From Lactuca virosa (taxonomy: Eukaryota > Streptophyta > Magnoliopsida > Asterales > Asteraceae): a stretch of DNA of 64,000 nucleotides. The position numbers were made by a program, and so were the translations under genes. Shown here one piece after another: positions 35,313 to 48,906 of the stretch (positions within the stretch are counted from its first letter, which is position 1; every line of letters begins with the position of its first letter). The stretch covers positions 95,624,224-95,688,223 of the forward strand of contig CAKMRJ010003334.1 in NCBI GenBank assembly GCA_928212115.1, in the 5' to 3' direction. The notes beneath the pieces are model-generated. The model did no database searches, was not told where the DNA came from, and worked only from the letters and a program-made list of their open reading frames with translations.

Positions 35313-36147
35313 ATGTCATCATCTTCATCATCCGATTCGACGGCTGTAGAGGAGGCTAAGTTTATCGGTTCCGTCATGGCGAAAACGGTTGCATACTATC
35401 AAAACCGACTAGGCGAAACATCACGTGCACGACCTAACCTAAGAAAGCCGCCGTTACGTAGAAATCACGAAGCCGGACACGATCGCCTTATAGAAGATTA
35501 TTTTGCAGATGATGCCATCTACGCTGTAAAGTTTCGACATCGGTTCCGGATGAGGAAGGAACTATTCTTACGTATTGTTGGCGATTTGGAAGGCCGCTTT
35601 CCATATTTCCAATGGAAAATAGATGCAAGGGGGAAAAAGGTTTCTCTCCCATTCAAAAATGCACGACTTCAATTCGTCAGCTAGCATACGGCATGGGCGC
35701 AGACAAATGGGACGAGTATTTTAGGATGTCAGAGCGTACCATGCGGGAGTGTGTGTACAAGTTCTGCAAAGCGATCTGTTTGGTCTATGGGCAACGATAT
35801 TTGTGCAAACCAACTATCAACGATATCCACCAATTGTATACGGTGCATGAATGCAAGCATGGATTCCCTGGAATGCTAGGTAGTATCGATTGCATGCATT
35901 GGAGTTGGTCATTATGCCCCAATGCATGGCGTGGTCAGTACATGAGAGGCGACCACAAAGAGCCGACGATCATTCTAGAGGCTATCGCATCACATGAGCT
36001 TCGGATATGGCATGCATTCTTTGGTCCAGCTGGTGCAAACAATGACATCAATGTGCTAGACCAGTCGCCGGTATTCAACGATATCTACCTTGGAAAGTCA
36101 CATGATGTACCTTTTCAAGCAAATGGGGTAGCATATAAGCGTGGATA
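35313..36147 (+). pseudogene. Harbinger transposase, 5' part
   Basis: ATG 35313 opens MSSSSSSDSTAVEEAKF and runs into the transposase: HDRLIEDYFADDAIY, FRHRFRMRKELFLRIV, then, after a frame change in the GGGGGAAAAAGG run near 35630, GFSPIQKCTTSIRQLAYG. It continues with the first catalytic Asp in GSIDCMHWSW, then GPAGANNDINVL with the second Asp, up to the insertion point GVAYKRGY. A single missing base in the homopolymer accounts for the frameshift. The coding frame resumes at 49788 after copia B. This is the DDE nuclease type related to HARBI1/ALP1. Confidence 0.9.
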
Positions 36148-37023
36148 TGATGGGTTTTAGGTACAACAAATAAACTAGAAAACAATTCCTAAGTTCACAT
36201 GCAACCTACTTTGGATCTATGTTTTAACTATTGAACATACAACATTGAATTGCAAAACAAGAACCCTAGAGGAGAGAGGCTAATTTCAAAATTAACAAAC
36301 TAGGGTTTAGGGTTTACATACCTTTCAATTGTTATAGCAAACAATTGATATTCCCTTGGTCTTGATCTTGATCTTCTTGGAAGCTTTAGCACCACAAGTG
36401 TAATGCCTCTAATGGAATCACACCCAAACTAGCAAGAAGGAAAGTAGAAGAGAGAGGGGAGAGGGAGTATGCAAAATCTCGGCCTTAGGGTTTCTTCAAA
36501 AGAAAGAGTGACCAAAAACATGAACCAGGAGGCTCCTTATATAGCTGAGGGATCTAGGGTTTAAGGGAAACCCTAGTTATCCTTTGCTTAGGGCCTAAGC
36601 AAACCCAAGGGCCTTATCCAAGCCCCTATGGACGAAATTATTAGGGTTTCCCCTAAAGATTTCGTCCACCCTCTTCCAAGGGGGTTCTAGAGCCTTCCAC
36701 TCAACTATTAGATAATTGCAAACTAGTCCCTGCACCTTATAATTAATTCTTTTAACCCCAAAATCAATTCTGATTAATTTCTGGCTAACAATTAATTAAA
36801 CATAATGATTTCTAATTAATATATTAATCCAATAACATATTAATAAATCATTTATATATATATATATATATATATATTAATTTATTAATCTTATAAATTA
36901 ATATCTCTCCTTTCATAATTTCCTTGTCCAGTTGCTAGGTTGAGGGCAACCCAAAAGGACTGTGCTGCTATCAATTCAAGTACATACCAATTATAGTTAT
37001 GGGCTTAGACACCTAATCCAACA
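36148..37023 (-). repeat. Copia B LTR1 (3' LTR)
   Basis: 876 bp, starting TGATGGG and ending ATCCAACA. GTCTCCCACTTGG, the complement of the polypurine tract, follows directly. Confidence 0.93.
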
Positions 37024-37890
37024 GTCTCCCACTTGGATAAGTCTGTAACTATAATTGCTAGTATGCCTTCTAAATTTGACCAGCAAATTGTAGCTTCCAA
37101 AAGCTGCTGCCGAACTCTGACCCAGTCAGTTACGTGTCCTAAGATAAGTGATCATATAATCCTTCGTTCTGCTGGATATCCCTAGACATAAGACATGGAA
37201 TGTAATCAATCTCTTTGTCCAGAATCTATGTTTCCCGATTCCTGATTTGTGATGATGTAGGACTTCTAATTGAACACATCAATTTAGTCCTGGCTGGGCC
37301 CAGCACATAAGTCAACACCAAATCATCGAGGGGCCCACAGATATCGCTTTTCCTGTTAGGGCAAAAGGAACGAATAAACGTTGACTCATATGCTTGTATC
37401 TTTTACTCATCAAATTATACATGACAATACGTTTTATAACACCAAGTTACTGATGCGTTTTCGTATCACCAATGCATAACCGACTTGTAAATTACAACTC
37501 ATATATCTTCGTTTCAAGATTATAAGATATTATCGTCTCAGTATTACTCGTGATGAATTCCATGAAGTAATACTCTGAGCGAGGGTTTATCCAATACTCA
37601 AATCTCAATTTCTGAGTACTCATGAACATTGCAGCAATTCTATTGCCATGTCTATCCTTAGACAATCTGCAATCCAATTCATGACAGTCTTAATTCACTA
37701 CTTACTTCCAAGAGTACGAGCGACTGTGGAGTTTGAATAATCTCATTATTCAGGAAGTAAAACATGCAAAAATGAAACACAATAATAAACAATTGACAAA
37801 AGGTAGTAGCCAAACTTATAAATAATACTTTATTATTTAATCACCAAAAGTCAATTACATTTACTTTGTTACAAGTTTCAAAAAACTAAT

Positions 37891-40800
37891 CTAACTACTA
37901 AAACTAATATCATCTTTCAGTCCTATGCTCCGAGCATGCTGAATATGCTTAGCCCTACTCAGACCCTTTGTGAGGGGATCTGCTGGGTTATCTTCAGATG
38001 ACACCCTCTTTACTATAAGATGGCCTTCTTCAACTCTATGTCTGATGAAATGGTACTTTCTGTCGATATGTCTGGTCTTACCATGATCTCTCGGTTCCTT
38101 TGTCAAGGCAACCGCTCCTTCATTATCGCATAACAGTTCCATAGGCTCCTGGATGGTTGGAACAACTCCGAGATCCCCGATGAAGTTCCTCAACCAAGCT
38201 GCTTCTTTCGACGCTTCACTTGCTGCTATGTACTCTGATTCACAAGTAGAATCAGCCACCGTATTTTGCTTGGAACTCTTCCAAGTAACTGCTCCTCCAT
38301 TCAGTAAAAACCCAGCCCGACTGAGAACGGAAGTTATCTCTATCCGTCTGAAAGCTGGCATCACTGTAACCATCTACTCTCAAAGTATCACTGCCACCAA
38401 GCACAAGGACCCAGTCCTTTGTCCTTCGCAAATACTTGAGTATATTCTTAACTGCTATCCAATGAGCTCTACCTGGGTTTCCCTGATAGCGACTGACCAT
38501 GCTCAAAGCAAATGCCACATCAGGGCGAGTACATGTCATAGCGTACATGATCGATCCGACAGCGGAAGCATAAGGTACACGACTCATGTCATCTATTTCA
38601 ACATCTGTACTCGGGCATTGAGTCTTACTCAATTTGGTATTGCTCTGGATAGGTAGCTCTCCCTTCTTGGAATTTTCCATACTAAACCTCTTTAGTACCT
38701 TATCCAAGTATGTGCTCTGACTAAGTCCAATTAGTCTCTTCTTTCTATCTCTCAATATTCTAATCCCAAGAATATAGGCAGCTTCTCCAAGGTCTTTCAT
38801 GGCAAAACACTTTCCAAGCCAAGACTTAACTTCTTTCAAGGTTGGAACGTCGTTACCAATGAGTAATATGTCATCGACATACAACACCAGAAAAGTTACT
38901 ATACTCCCACTAGCCTTGATATACACACAAACTCATCTTCACTTCTAGAGAAACCAAACTCTTTGACTTTCTCATGGAAGCAAAGATTCCAACTGCGAGA
39001 TGCTTGTTTCAATCCATAAATGGATTTCTCAAGCTTGCACACTCTATTGGGGAACTTTGCATCAACAAAACCCTCTGGCTGACTCATGTAAACATCTTCA
39101 GCCAACTTCCCATTAAGGAAAGCAGTTTTGACATCCATCTGCCAGATTTCATAATCATGAAAGGCAGCTATGGCGAGCAATATCCTAATAGATTTAATCT
39201 TAGCCACTGGCGAGAAGGTCTCATCATAGTCAACCCCTGGGGTTTGAGTGAAACCTTTTGCAACCAGTCGAGCCTTGAATGTGTGCACATTTCCATCCAT
39301 GTCTGTCTTCTTCTTGAAGATCCATTTGCACCCAACTGTCTTACGACCTGGTGCACTATCAACCAAATTCCAAACTTGGTTGTCATACATGGACTTAATC
39401 TCGCTGTCCATTGCCTCTTTCCACTTGGAAGCCTCTGGGCCTGCCATTGCTTCCTTATAAGTGACTGGTTCATCTAAGTTTACCAGTGTTCTGTCACTTA
39501 TGAATGTGTCACCATCTGAAGTAATATGAAAACCATACAACTCAGGTGGCACACTCACCCTAGTGGATCTTCTAAGAGGTAATGAGTTATCGATTGGTTC
39601 AACAGGAACTGTTTCCTCTGGTTGAGTGCTAGTGTCATCTAAGGTTCCTTCATTGGCTGAATCTTGAATTTCTTCAAGGTCAATAGTGCTCCCACTGTCC
39701 TCTTTGAATATGAGCTCTCTTTCAAGAAAGACTCCTCTTCGTGCTACAAAGACCACGTTTTCACTAGGCCTGTAGAACAAATATCCAAAAGACTGCTTTG
39801 GGTAACCAATGAAAACACATTTCTCACTTCTAGCTGCTAGCTTGTCGTGAGTCTCTCGTCTTACGAAAGCTTCACAACCCCAGACTTTAATGTGTGCTAA
39901 CGAGGGAACTTTCCCTGTCCACATTTCGTGAGGTGTTTTGGCAACCTTCTTTGTAGGGACAAGATTGAGGATGTGGGCGGCTGTCTCTAAGGCATACCCC
40001 CAGAAGTGAATGGGAAGCGAAGCCCGACTCATCATAGAACGAACCATGTCTAACAAGGTTCGATTGCGCCTCTCAGCTACACCATTTAACTGTGGTGTCC
40101 TAGGAGGAGTCAATGTGAGACTATCCCACATTCTTTCAGATAGTCGTTAAACTCGATACTAAGATACTCCCCGCCTCTATCGGATCTAAGTATCTTTATC
40201 TTTCTGCCCAATTGATTTTCGACTTCATGCTTAAACTCTTTGAACTTTTCAAAAGTTTCTGACTTATGCTTGATCAAGTAGATATATCCATATCTGCTAT
40301 AATCGTCAGTGAAAGTCACATAGAATCGATTAGCATCTCTTGTAGTTGATCTGAAGGGCCCACACACATCTGTGTGTATGAGATCCAACAGACCTTCACC
40401 TCTTTCACAAGACCCTGTGAATGGTGATTTTGTCATCTTTCCCAAAAGACAAGATTCACACATATCATCTGACTTTAGGTCAAATGATTCCAACACTCCA
40501 TCCTTTTGGAGTTGGGCTATGCGTTTCTTGTTAATGTGTCCAAGACGACAATGCCACAAGCATGCCTTGTCTACACTATTAGACAAGTCAATATTAAGTA
40601 CACTATTTCCTAGGCTATCAACACAAGTCACTGTTTCATACACACCATTACAAGGCAAAGCTTCAAACATAAAAACACCATTCTTATAAACAGAAATTGA
40701 ACCATTCAAATCATTAAAAGAATATGTAAAACCTTGTCTGAACAATGCATGAAATGAAATAATGTTTCTCGTCATCTCAGACGAATAGCAACAATTTATT

Positions 40801-41918
40801 AAATCTAATCTAACATCATTACTAAGCAGAAGCTGATAAACTCCGATCTTGGTTACTGGTGAAGACTTTCTGTTTCCCATGATCAGGTTTATCCTTCCTC
40901 GCTCTATCTCCTCACTTTCCTTTAGACCCTGCAAATCAGAACAGATATGAAAACCACATCCTGTATCAAGGACCCATGAACGAGAAGATAATGAGTTATT
41001 AGCAGAAATAGTGTAAATACCTGCCGAAGATGGCTTCACTTTGCCATCCTTGATATCTTGCAGATATTGTGGGCAAGATCTCTTCCAATGCCCCTTTTGG
41101 TTGCAGTAAAAGCAAACTGCCTCTTTTGGATCAGAAACATGGGGAGTGGAACCATTGGGCTTAGCCTTTGGGCCATTACTAGATGACCCAGCTTGAGCCT
41201 TGCTCTTCCAGTTTTGCTTGGGAGGACCTTTCCTCTTTTTCCCCTTTCCCTGTCCAATAGCCAAAACAGGGGCACTCGTAGGTGTGGAGGGTATACTTTT
41301 ACCCTTCATCCCTGCCTCAGCTGTCTGCAACAATTGTGCAATTGGGCCACAGGTCTGCTCAGTATTGTTGCAAATGGTAAGTTAGAATAAACTGACCATA
41401 ACATTCAGGAAGTGAGTTCAAGACCATGTCAATGGCAATTCCTCATCAAAGTGACTATTGAGCTTGACCAAACGCTCTATGTAGCGTTGCATTCTTTGCA
41501 CATGTGACACAACCGACTCCCCATCTTTCATCTTGCAAGCCATGAGTGACTTGACTACTTCGAATTTCTGACGAGCTCGCTTATGGTACTTTTCCATAAG
41601 GTCCTTGTTCATCTCGAAAGGCCAGTAGTCCTCATAGTACCTCTGCAGTTCTGGGACATAGTTGCCACCATGATGCATGCCACTTTGGTAGCATCATCGT
41701 AATGTTTCTTGTAGGCAGCAAGATCTTCAGGTTAGCTCTTCTCCTCAAGCTCTTTGAGCTCCTTTCAAGAAATATTATTTGTTCTCGAAACGAAGAGCCA
41801 TCTTGATGTTGCGCATCCAATCGTTATAGTTTGAGCCATCCATAACGACTTGGAGCAAATATGAGCAGAGAGGTTTGGTTGGAGGAGGACGAAGCAGAAG
41901 TGTTTCCGGAGTAGACAT
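37891..41918 (-). pseudogene. Copia B gag-pol, first copy
   Basis: Read on minus from the ATG at 41918. gag with UBN2-type sequence and the CCHC knuckle CFYCNQKGHWKRSC (about 41110-41068); protease DTG in SWVLDTGCGFHIC; HHCC and integrase core with WHCRLGHINKKRI, DVCGPF, FTDDYSRYGYIY and SDRGGEYLS; RT with KWIFKKKTDMDG, QMDVKTAFLNGKL and YVDDILLIGND; RNase H with SDASFQTD, SEYIAASEASKEAAWL and HIDRKYHFIRHRV; stop at 37891. Domain order PR-INT-RT-RH marks Ty1/copia. Frame breaks occur at about 41700, 41400, 40120, 38930 and 38270, several in homopolymers. Some of these sites are intact in the second copy, so part of the damage may be sequencing error. Confidence 0.92.
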
Positions 41919-42979
41919 CTGAAAAGAAAAAGAGTTTTAGTTAGATTTCAAGATACCTTAATAAAATAAACCCAAAGATATAATATCAAGGTTAGGATCC
42001 AACTATGAAGATTCACAACTCAGAATGGGATGCCGAGATCCAAGTGCAAATTTCATAAAGGTAGGTGAATGACGATTCACCAATTCCACCATTAGACGAA
42101 ACAAACGAAGTGAAATTCCTAATTCTTTTGAGATACATTGAAACTATTCGATGGCATGTTTTGATCTCAGATTATGCTCTTCTATTTGTGACTGGGATGC
42201 CGAGGATCACAAACAAGATGTGAATAACCATGCAAAGTGCTTGGTAACCTCATTGTCTTTATCATTAACTATTTGATGTGCTGGTAAACCACACACGCTC
42301 CATCAAAATGACAATTAGAGATACCCATTACTACTCTTATTAGTGCCTTTTAGTGTGCTGGTTAACCACACACGCTCCACTACGACCAATAAAGCATAAT
42401 GTGCAATTTCATGGATAGCAGACTTTTCACATTTTTCCTAAAGTAACTAGAGTTGGGATTTGAAAATAATGTTCTAGTACTTTTAATATCATTATACTTT
42501 TAATGAGAAGTAGTTGTCCTATCAAATCCGTTCTGCTAACGACCCTCCACTAACAAGGAAGCGGTGGGTGAGAGGGGACACCCATTCAACTACCATTTTA
42601 TAGGCAGTTTCCTTATACCCCCCTTATAGATTAGCTTCGTAAATGAGGCATACGAGCGATTTGACTGACTATTTCTTATACAGATAATATTAAACCTTTA
42701 ATTATAAGATATAGATATATAAGGTGGTTTAAAAACCTTTTAAAACTTCAAGGGGTTATAAATTTCGAAATTTAAGCTATTAAAGTAAAATTTAAATAAA
42801 CCAATTAACTAGATTTAATAATTATCGTAATTAACTATTATCAAATTATTACTATTAATCAAATTATTAAATCTTGTAAGGATTATCTAATTAAATTAAT
42901 CAATTAATTTAATCCTAATCCTTATCCCTCTAATTTCGAAAAATAGGGTAAGGATAATTATCCAATTAATCTAATTAGT

Positions 42980-43185
42980 AACAATTATCCAAAACAAGAA
43001 ACCCTAGTATCCTCTAGCATATTTCGAAATTCAAGGGAGGAGGCTAGGGTTTTCAAAACCCTAACCCTAATTTCGATTAGGGTTCTTTGGAGGCTAGGGT
43101 TTTCGAAAAAAAAACCCTTTGATCCAAAAACCCTAGAAATCGAAAAATGGCCTTTAGGGTTTAATAGCTATAAACCCTAATTTGC
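42980..43185. repeat. Telomere-like AAACCCTA words in copia B leader
   Basis: The leader between the primer-binding site and gag contains about ten AACCCTA/TAGGGTT words in both orientations, including AACCCTAACCCTAA near 43059. The same block recurs in the second copy at about 48665-48850. Confidence 0.85.
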
Positions 43186-43223
43186 AATTCAACAATTGTA
43201 GCAATTCAATTTAAAACAACAAT

Positions 43224-43236
43224 GGCTCTGATACCA
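43224..43236 (-). other. Copia B primer-binding site (tRNA-iMet)
   Basis: GGCTCTGATACCA on + is TGGTATCAGAGCC on -, a 13-base match to initiator tRNA-Met. It ends one base before LTR2. The second copy at about 48895 has lost one base of it. Confidence 0.93.
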
Positions 43237-43237
43237 C

Positions 43238-43373
43238 TGATGGGTTTTAGGTACAACAAATAAACTAGAAACAATTCCTAAGTTCACATGCAACCTACTT
43301 TGGATCTATGTTTTAACTATTGAACATACAACTTTGAATTGCAAAACAAGAACCCTAGAGGAGAGAGGCTAAT
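43238..43373 (-). repeat. Copia B LTR2 fragment, cut by gap
   Basis: The first 136 bp of the LTR (from TGATGGG) match LTR1 almost perfectly (one indel, one substitution), then end at the N run. Confidence 0.9.
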
Positions 43374-43386
43374 NNNNNNNNNNNNN
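43374..43386. other. Assembly gap (13 N)
   Basis: Thirteen N join an LTR fragment to internal copia sequence equivalent to position about 37683. The true content is unknown. Confidence 1.
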
Positions 43387-46300
43387 AGTCTTAATCACTA
43401 CTTACTTCCAAAAGTCACGAGCGACTGGTGGAGTTTGAATAATTCATTATTCAGGAAGTAAAACATGCAAAAATGAAACACATAATAAACAATTGACAAA
43501 AGGTAGTAGCCAAAAACTTATAAATACTACTTATTATTTAATCACCAAAAGTCAATTACATTGACTTTGTTACAAGTTTCAAAAAAACTAAGCGACTACT
43601 AAAAAAAATATCATCTTTCAGTCCTATGCTCCGGCATGCTGAATATGCTTAGCCCTACTCAGACCCTTTGTGAGGGGATCTGCTGGGTTATCTTCAGATG
43701 CACCCTCTTTACTATAAGATGAACCTTCTTCTACTCTATGTCTGATGAAATGGTACTTTCTGTCGATATGTCTGGTCTTACCATGATCTCTCGGTTCCTT
43801 GTCAAGGCAACCGCTCCTTCATTATCGCCTATAGTTCCATAGGCTCCTGGATGGTTGGAACAACTCCGAGATCCCGATGAAGTCCTCAACCAAGCTGCTC
43901 TTTCGACGCTTCACCTTGCTGCTATGTACTCTGATTCAAAGTAGAATCAGCACCGTATTTTGTTGGAACTTCTCCAAGTAACTGCTCCTCCATTCAGTAA
44001 AAACACCCAGCCCGACTGAGAACGGAAGTTATCTCTATCGTCTGAAAGCTGGGCATCACTGGTAACCATCTACTCTCAAAGTATCACTGCCACCAAGCAC
44101 AAGGACCCAGTCCTGTCCTTCGCAAATACTTGAGTATATTCTTAACTGCTATCCAATGAGCTCTACCTGGGTTTCCCTGATAGCGACTGACCATGCTCAA
44201 AGCAATGCCACATCAGGGCGAGTACATGTCATACGTACATGATCGATCCGACAGCGGAAAGCATAAGGTACACGACTCATGTCATCTATTTCAACATCTG
44301 TACTCGGGCATTGAGTCTTACTCAATTTGGTATGCTCTGGATAGGTAGCTCTCCCTTCTTGGAATTTTCCATACTAAACCTCTTAGTACCTTATCCAAGT
44401 ATGTGCTCTGACTAAGTCCAATTAGTCTCTTCTTCTATCTCTCAATATCTAATCCCAAGAATATAGGCAGCTTCTCCAAGGTCTTTCATGGCAAAACACT
44501 TTCCAAGCCAAGACTTAACTTCTTTCAAGGTTGGAACGTCGTTACCAATGAGTAATATGTCATCGACATACAACACCAGAAAAGTTACTATACTCCCACT
44601 AGCCTTGATATACACACAAAACTCATCTTCACTTCTAGAGAAACCAAACTCTTTGACTTTTCATGGAAGCAAAGATTCCAACTGCGAGATGCTTGTTTCA
44701 ATCCATAAAATGGATTTCTCAAGCTTGCACACTCTATTGGGGAACTTGCATCAACAAAACCCTCTGGCTGACTCATGTAAACATCTTCAGCCAACTTCCC
44801 ATAAGGAAAGCAGTTTTGACATCCATCTGCCAGATTTCATAATCATGAAAGGCAGCTATGGCGAGCAATATCCTAATAGATTTAATCTTAGCCACTGGGA
44901 GAAGGTCTCATCATAGTCAACCCCTGGGGTTTGAGTGAAACCTTTTGCAACCAGTCGAGCCTTGAATGTGTGCACATTTCCATCCATGTCTGTTCTCTTT
45001 TGAAGATCCATTTGCACCCAACTGTCTTACGAACCTGGTGCACTATCAACCAAATTCCAAACTTGGTTGTCATACATGGACTTAATCTCGCTGTCCATTG
45101 CCTCTTTCCACTTGGAGCCTCTGGCCTGCCATTGCTTCCTTATAAGTGACTGTTCATCTAAGTTTACCAGTGTTCTGTCACTTATGATGTGTCACATCTG
45201 ATAGTGAATATGAAAACATACAACTCAGGTGGCACACTCACCCTATTGGATCTTCTAAGAGGTAATGAGTTATCGATTGGTTCAACAGGAACTGTTTCCT
45301 CTGGTTGAGTGCTAGTGTCATCTAAGGTTCCTTCATTGGCTGAATCTTGAATTTCTTCAAGGTCAATAGTGCTCCCACTGTCCTCTTTGAATATGAGCTC
45401 TCTTTCAAGAAAGACTCCTCTTCGTGCTACAAAGACCACGTTTTCACTAGGCCTGTAGAACAAATATCCAAAGACTGCTTTGGGTAACCAATGAAAACAC
45501 ATTTCTCACTTTCTAGCTGCTAGCTTGTCGTGAGTCTCTCGTCTTACGAAAGCTTCACAACCCCAGACTTTAATGTGTGCTAACGAGGGAACTTTCCCTG
45601 TCCACATTTCGTGAGGTGTTTTGGCAACCTTCTTTGTAGGGACAAAGATTGAGGATGTGGGCGGCTGTCTCTAAGGCATACCCCCAGAAGTGAATGGGAA
45701 GCGAAGCCCGACTCATCATAGAACGAACCATGTCTAACAAGGTTCGATTGCGCCTCTCAGCTACACCATTTAACTGTGGTGTCCTAGGAGGAGTCAATTG
45801 TGAGACTATCCCACATTCTTTCAGATAGTCGTTAAACTCGATACTAAGATACTCCCCGCCTCTATCGGATCTAAGTATCTTTATCTTTCTGCCCAATTGA
45901 TTTTCGACTTCATGCTTAAACTCTTTGAACTTTTCAAAAGTTTCTGACTTATGCTTGATCAAGTAGATATATCCATATCTGCTATAATCGTCAGTGAAAG
46001 TCACATAGAATCGATTAGCATCTCTTGTAGTGATCTGAAGGGCCCACACACATCTGTGTGTATGAGATCCAACAGACCTTCACCTCTTTCACAAGACCCT
46101 GTGAATGGTGATTTTGTCATCTTTCCCAAAAGACAAGATTCACACATATCATCTGACTTTAGGTCAAATGATTCCAACACTCCATCCTTTTGGAGTTGGG
46201 CTATGCGTTTCTTGTTAATGTGTCCAGACGACAATGCCACAAGCATGCCTTGTCTACACTATTAGACAAGTCAATATTAAGTACACTATTCCTAGGCTAT

Positions 46301-48906
46301 CAACACAAGTCACTATTTCATACACACCATTACAAGGCCAAGCTTCAAAATAAAAAACACCATTCTTATAAACAGAAATTGAACCATTCAAATCATTAAA
46401 AGAATATGTAAAACCTGTCTGAACAATGCATGAAATGAAATAATGTTTCTCGTCATCTCAGACGAATAGCAACAATTTATTAAATCTAATCTAACATCAT
46501 TACTAAGCAGAAGCTGATAAACTCGATCTTGGTTACTGTGAAGACTTTCTGTTTCCCATGATCAGGTTTATCCTTCCTCGCTCTATCTCCTCACTTTCTT
46601 TAGACCCTGCAAATCAGAACAGATATGAAAACCACATCCTGTATCAAGGACCCATGACGAGAAGATAATGAGTTATTAGCAGAAATAGTGTAAATTACCT
46701 GCCGAAGATGGCTTCACTTTTGCCATCTTGATATCTTGCAGATATTGTGGGCAAGATCTCTTCCAATGCCCCTTTGGTTGCAGTAAAAGCAAACTGCCTC
46801 TTTTGGATCAGAAACATGGGGAGTGGAACCATTGGGCTTAGCCTTTGGGCCATTACTAGATGACCCAGCTTGAGCCTTGCTCTTCCAGTTTTGCTTGGGA
46901 GGACCTTTCCTCTTTTTCCCCTTTCCCTGTCCAATAGCCAAAACAGGGGCACTCGTAGTGTGGAGGGTATACTTTTACCCTTCATCCCTGCCTCAGCTGT
47001 CTGCAACAAGTTGTGCAATTGGGCCAAGGTCTGCTCAGTATTGTTCAAATGGTAAGTTAGAATAAACTGACCATAACATTCAGGAAGTGAGTTCAAGACC
47101 ATGTCAATGGCCAATTCCTCATCAAAGTGAATATTGAGCTTGACCAAACGCTCTATGTAGCGTTGCATTCTTTGCACATGTGACACAACCGACTCCATCT
47201 TTCATCTTGCAAGCCATGAGTGACTTGACTACTTCGAACTTTTCTTGACGAGCTCGCTTGGTACTTTTCCATAAGGTCCTTGTTCATCTCGAAAGGCCAG
47301 TAGTCCTCATAGTACCTCTGCAGTTCTGGGGACATAGTTGCCACCATGATGCATGCCACTTTGGTAGCATCATCGTAATGTTTCTTGTAGGCAGCAAGAT
47401 CTTCAGGAGTAGCTTCATTCTCATCAAGCTCTTTGAGCTCCTTTTCAAGAACATATTATTTGTTCTCGAAACGAAGAGCCATCTTGATGTTGCGCATCCA
47501 ATCGTTATAGTTTGAGCCATCCATAACGCTTTGGAGCAAATATTGAGCAAAGAGAAGTTTTGGTTGGAGGAGGACGAAGAAAGTGTTTTCCAGGAGTAGA
47601 CATCTGAAAAGAAAGAAAGTTTTAGTTAGATTTCAAGATACCTTAATAAAATAACCCAAAGATATAATATCAAGGTTAGGATCCAACTATGAAGATTCAC
47701 AACTCAGAAATGGGATGCCGAGATCCAAGTGCAAATTTCATAAAGGTAGGTGAATGACGTCACCAATTCCACCATTAGACGAAACAAACGAAGTGAAATT
47801 CCTAATTCTTTTGAGATACATTGAAACTATTCGATGGCATGTTTTGATCTCAGATTATGCTCTTCTATTTGTGACTGGGATGCCGAGGATCACAAACAAG
47901 ATGGTGAATACCATGCAAATGTGCTTGGTAACCTCATTGTCTTTATCATTAACTATTGATGTGCTGGTAAACCCCACACGCTCCATCAAATAGACAATTA
48001 TGAGATACCCATTACTACTCTTTATTAGTGCTTTTTAGTGTGCTGGTTACCACACACGCTCCACTAACGACCAATAAAGCAGAATGTGCAATTTCATGGA
48101 TTAGCATACTTTTCACATTTTTCCTAAAGTAACTAGAGTTGGGATTTTTGAAAATAATGTTCTAGTACTTTTAATATCATTATACTTTTAATGAGAAGTA
48201 GTTGTCCTCGCAAATCGTTCTGCTAACGACCCTCCACTAATCAAGGAAGCGGTGGGTGAGAGTGGACACCCTCAACTACCATTTTATAGGCAGTTTCCTT
48301 ATACCCCCCTATAGATTAGCTTCGTAAATGAGGCATACTAGCGATTTGACTGACCATATTCTTATCATATAATATTAAACCTTTAATAATAATATATATA
48401 TATAAGGTGTGGTTTTAAAATTTTTTAAAACTTCAAGGGTTTTATAAATTTCGAAATTTAAGCTATTAAATTAAAATTTAAATAAACCAATTAACTAGAT
48501 TTAATATTTATCTTTTAATTAACTATTAATCAAATTATTAAATCTTATAAGGATTATCTAATTAAATTAATCAATTAATTTAATCCTAATCCTTATCCCT
48601 CTAATTTCGAAAAAAGGGTAAGGATAATATCCAATTAATCTAATTAGTAACATTATCCAAAACAAGAAACCCTAGTTATCCCTTAGCATATTTCGAAATT
48701 CATAAGGGAGGAGGCTAGGGTTTTTCAAAACCCTAACCCTAATTTCGATTAGGGTTCTTTGGAGGCTAGGGTTTTCGAAAAAACCCTTTGATCCAAAACC
48801 CTATAAATCGAAAAATTGGCCTTTAGGTTAGTTAATAGCTAAAACCCTAATTTGCAATTCAACAATTGTAGCAATTCAATTTAAAACAACAATGGCTCTG
48901 ATACCC
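43387..48906 (-). pseudogene. Second assembled copy of copia B internal region
   Basis: Near-identical to 37683-43237 but peppered with one-base deletions and insertions, many in homopolymers (for example ATACCCTGAT for ATACCACTGAT at the primer site). gag-pol fragments in several frames: gag/zinc knuckle about 47198-46695, integrase about 46246-45570, linker 45502-45182, RT about 45073-44588. The integrase stretch 46049-45570 is open across the site where the first copy is broken. The error pattern looks like uncorrected long-read sequence, not biological decay. Confidence 0.85.

Noticed and set aside
38153..38656. Plus-strand frames within the copia B pol region (also 38974-39477, 40372-40689)
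   Set aside because: Antisense to clear minus-strand RT, RNase H and integrase coding sequence.
43600..47603. Calling the second copia B copy a separate, naturally decayed element
   Set aside because: It shares the single target duplication, is next to an N gap, and its defects are homopolymer-type indels. An assembly artefact is more likely.
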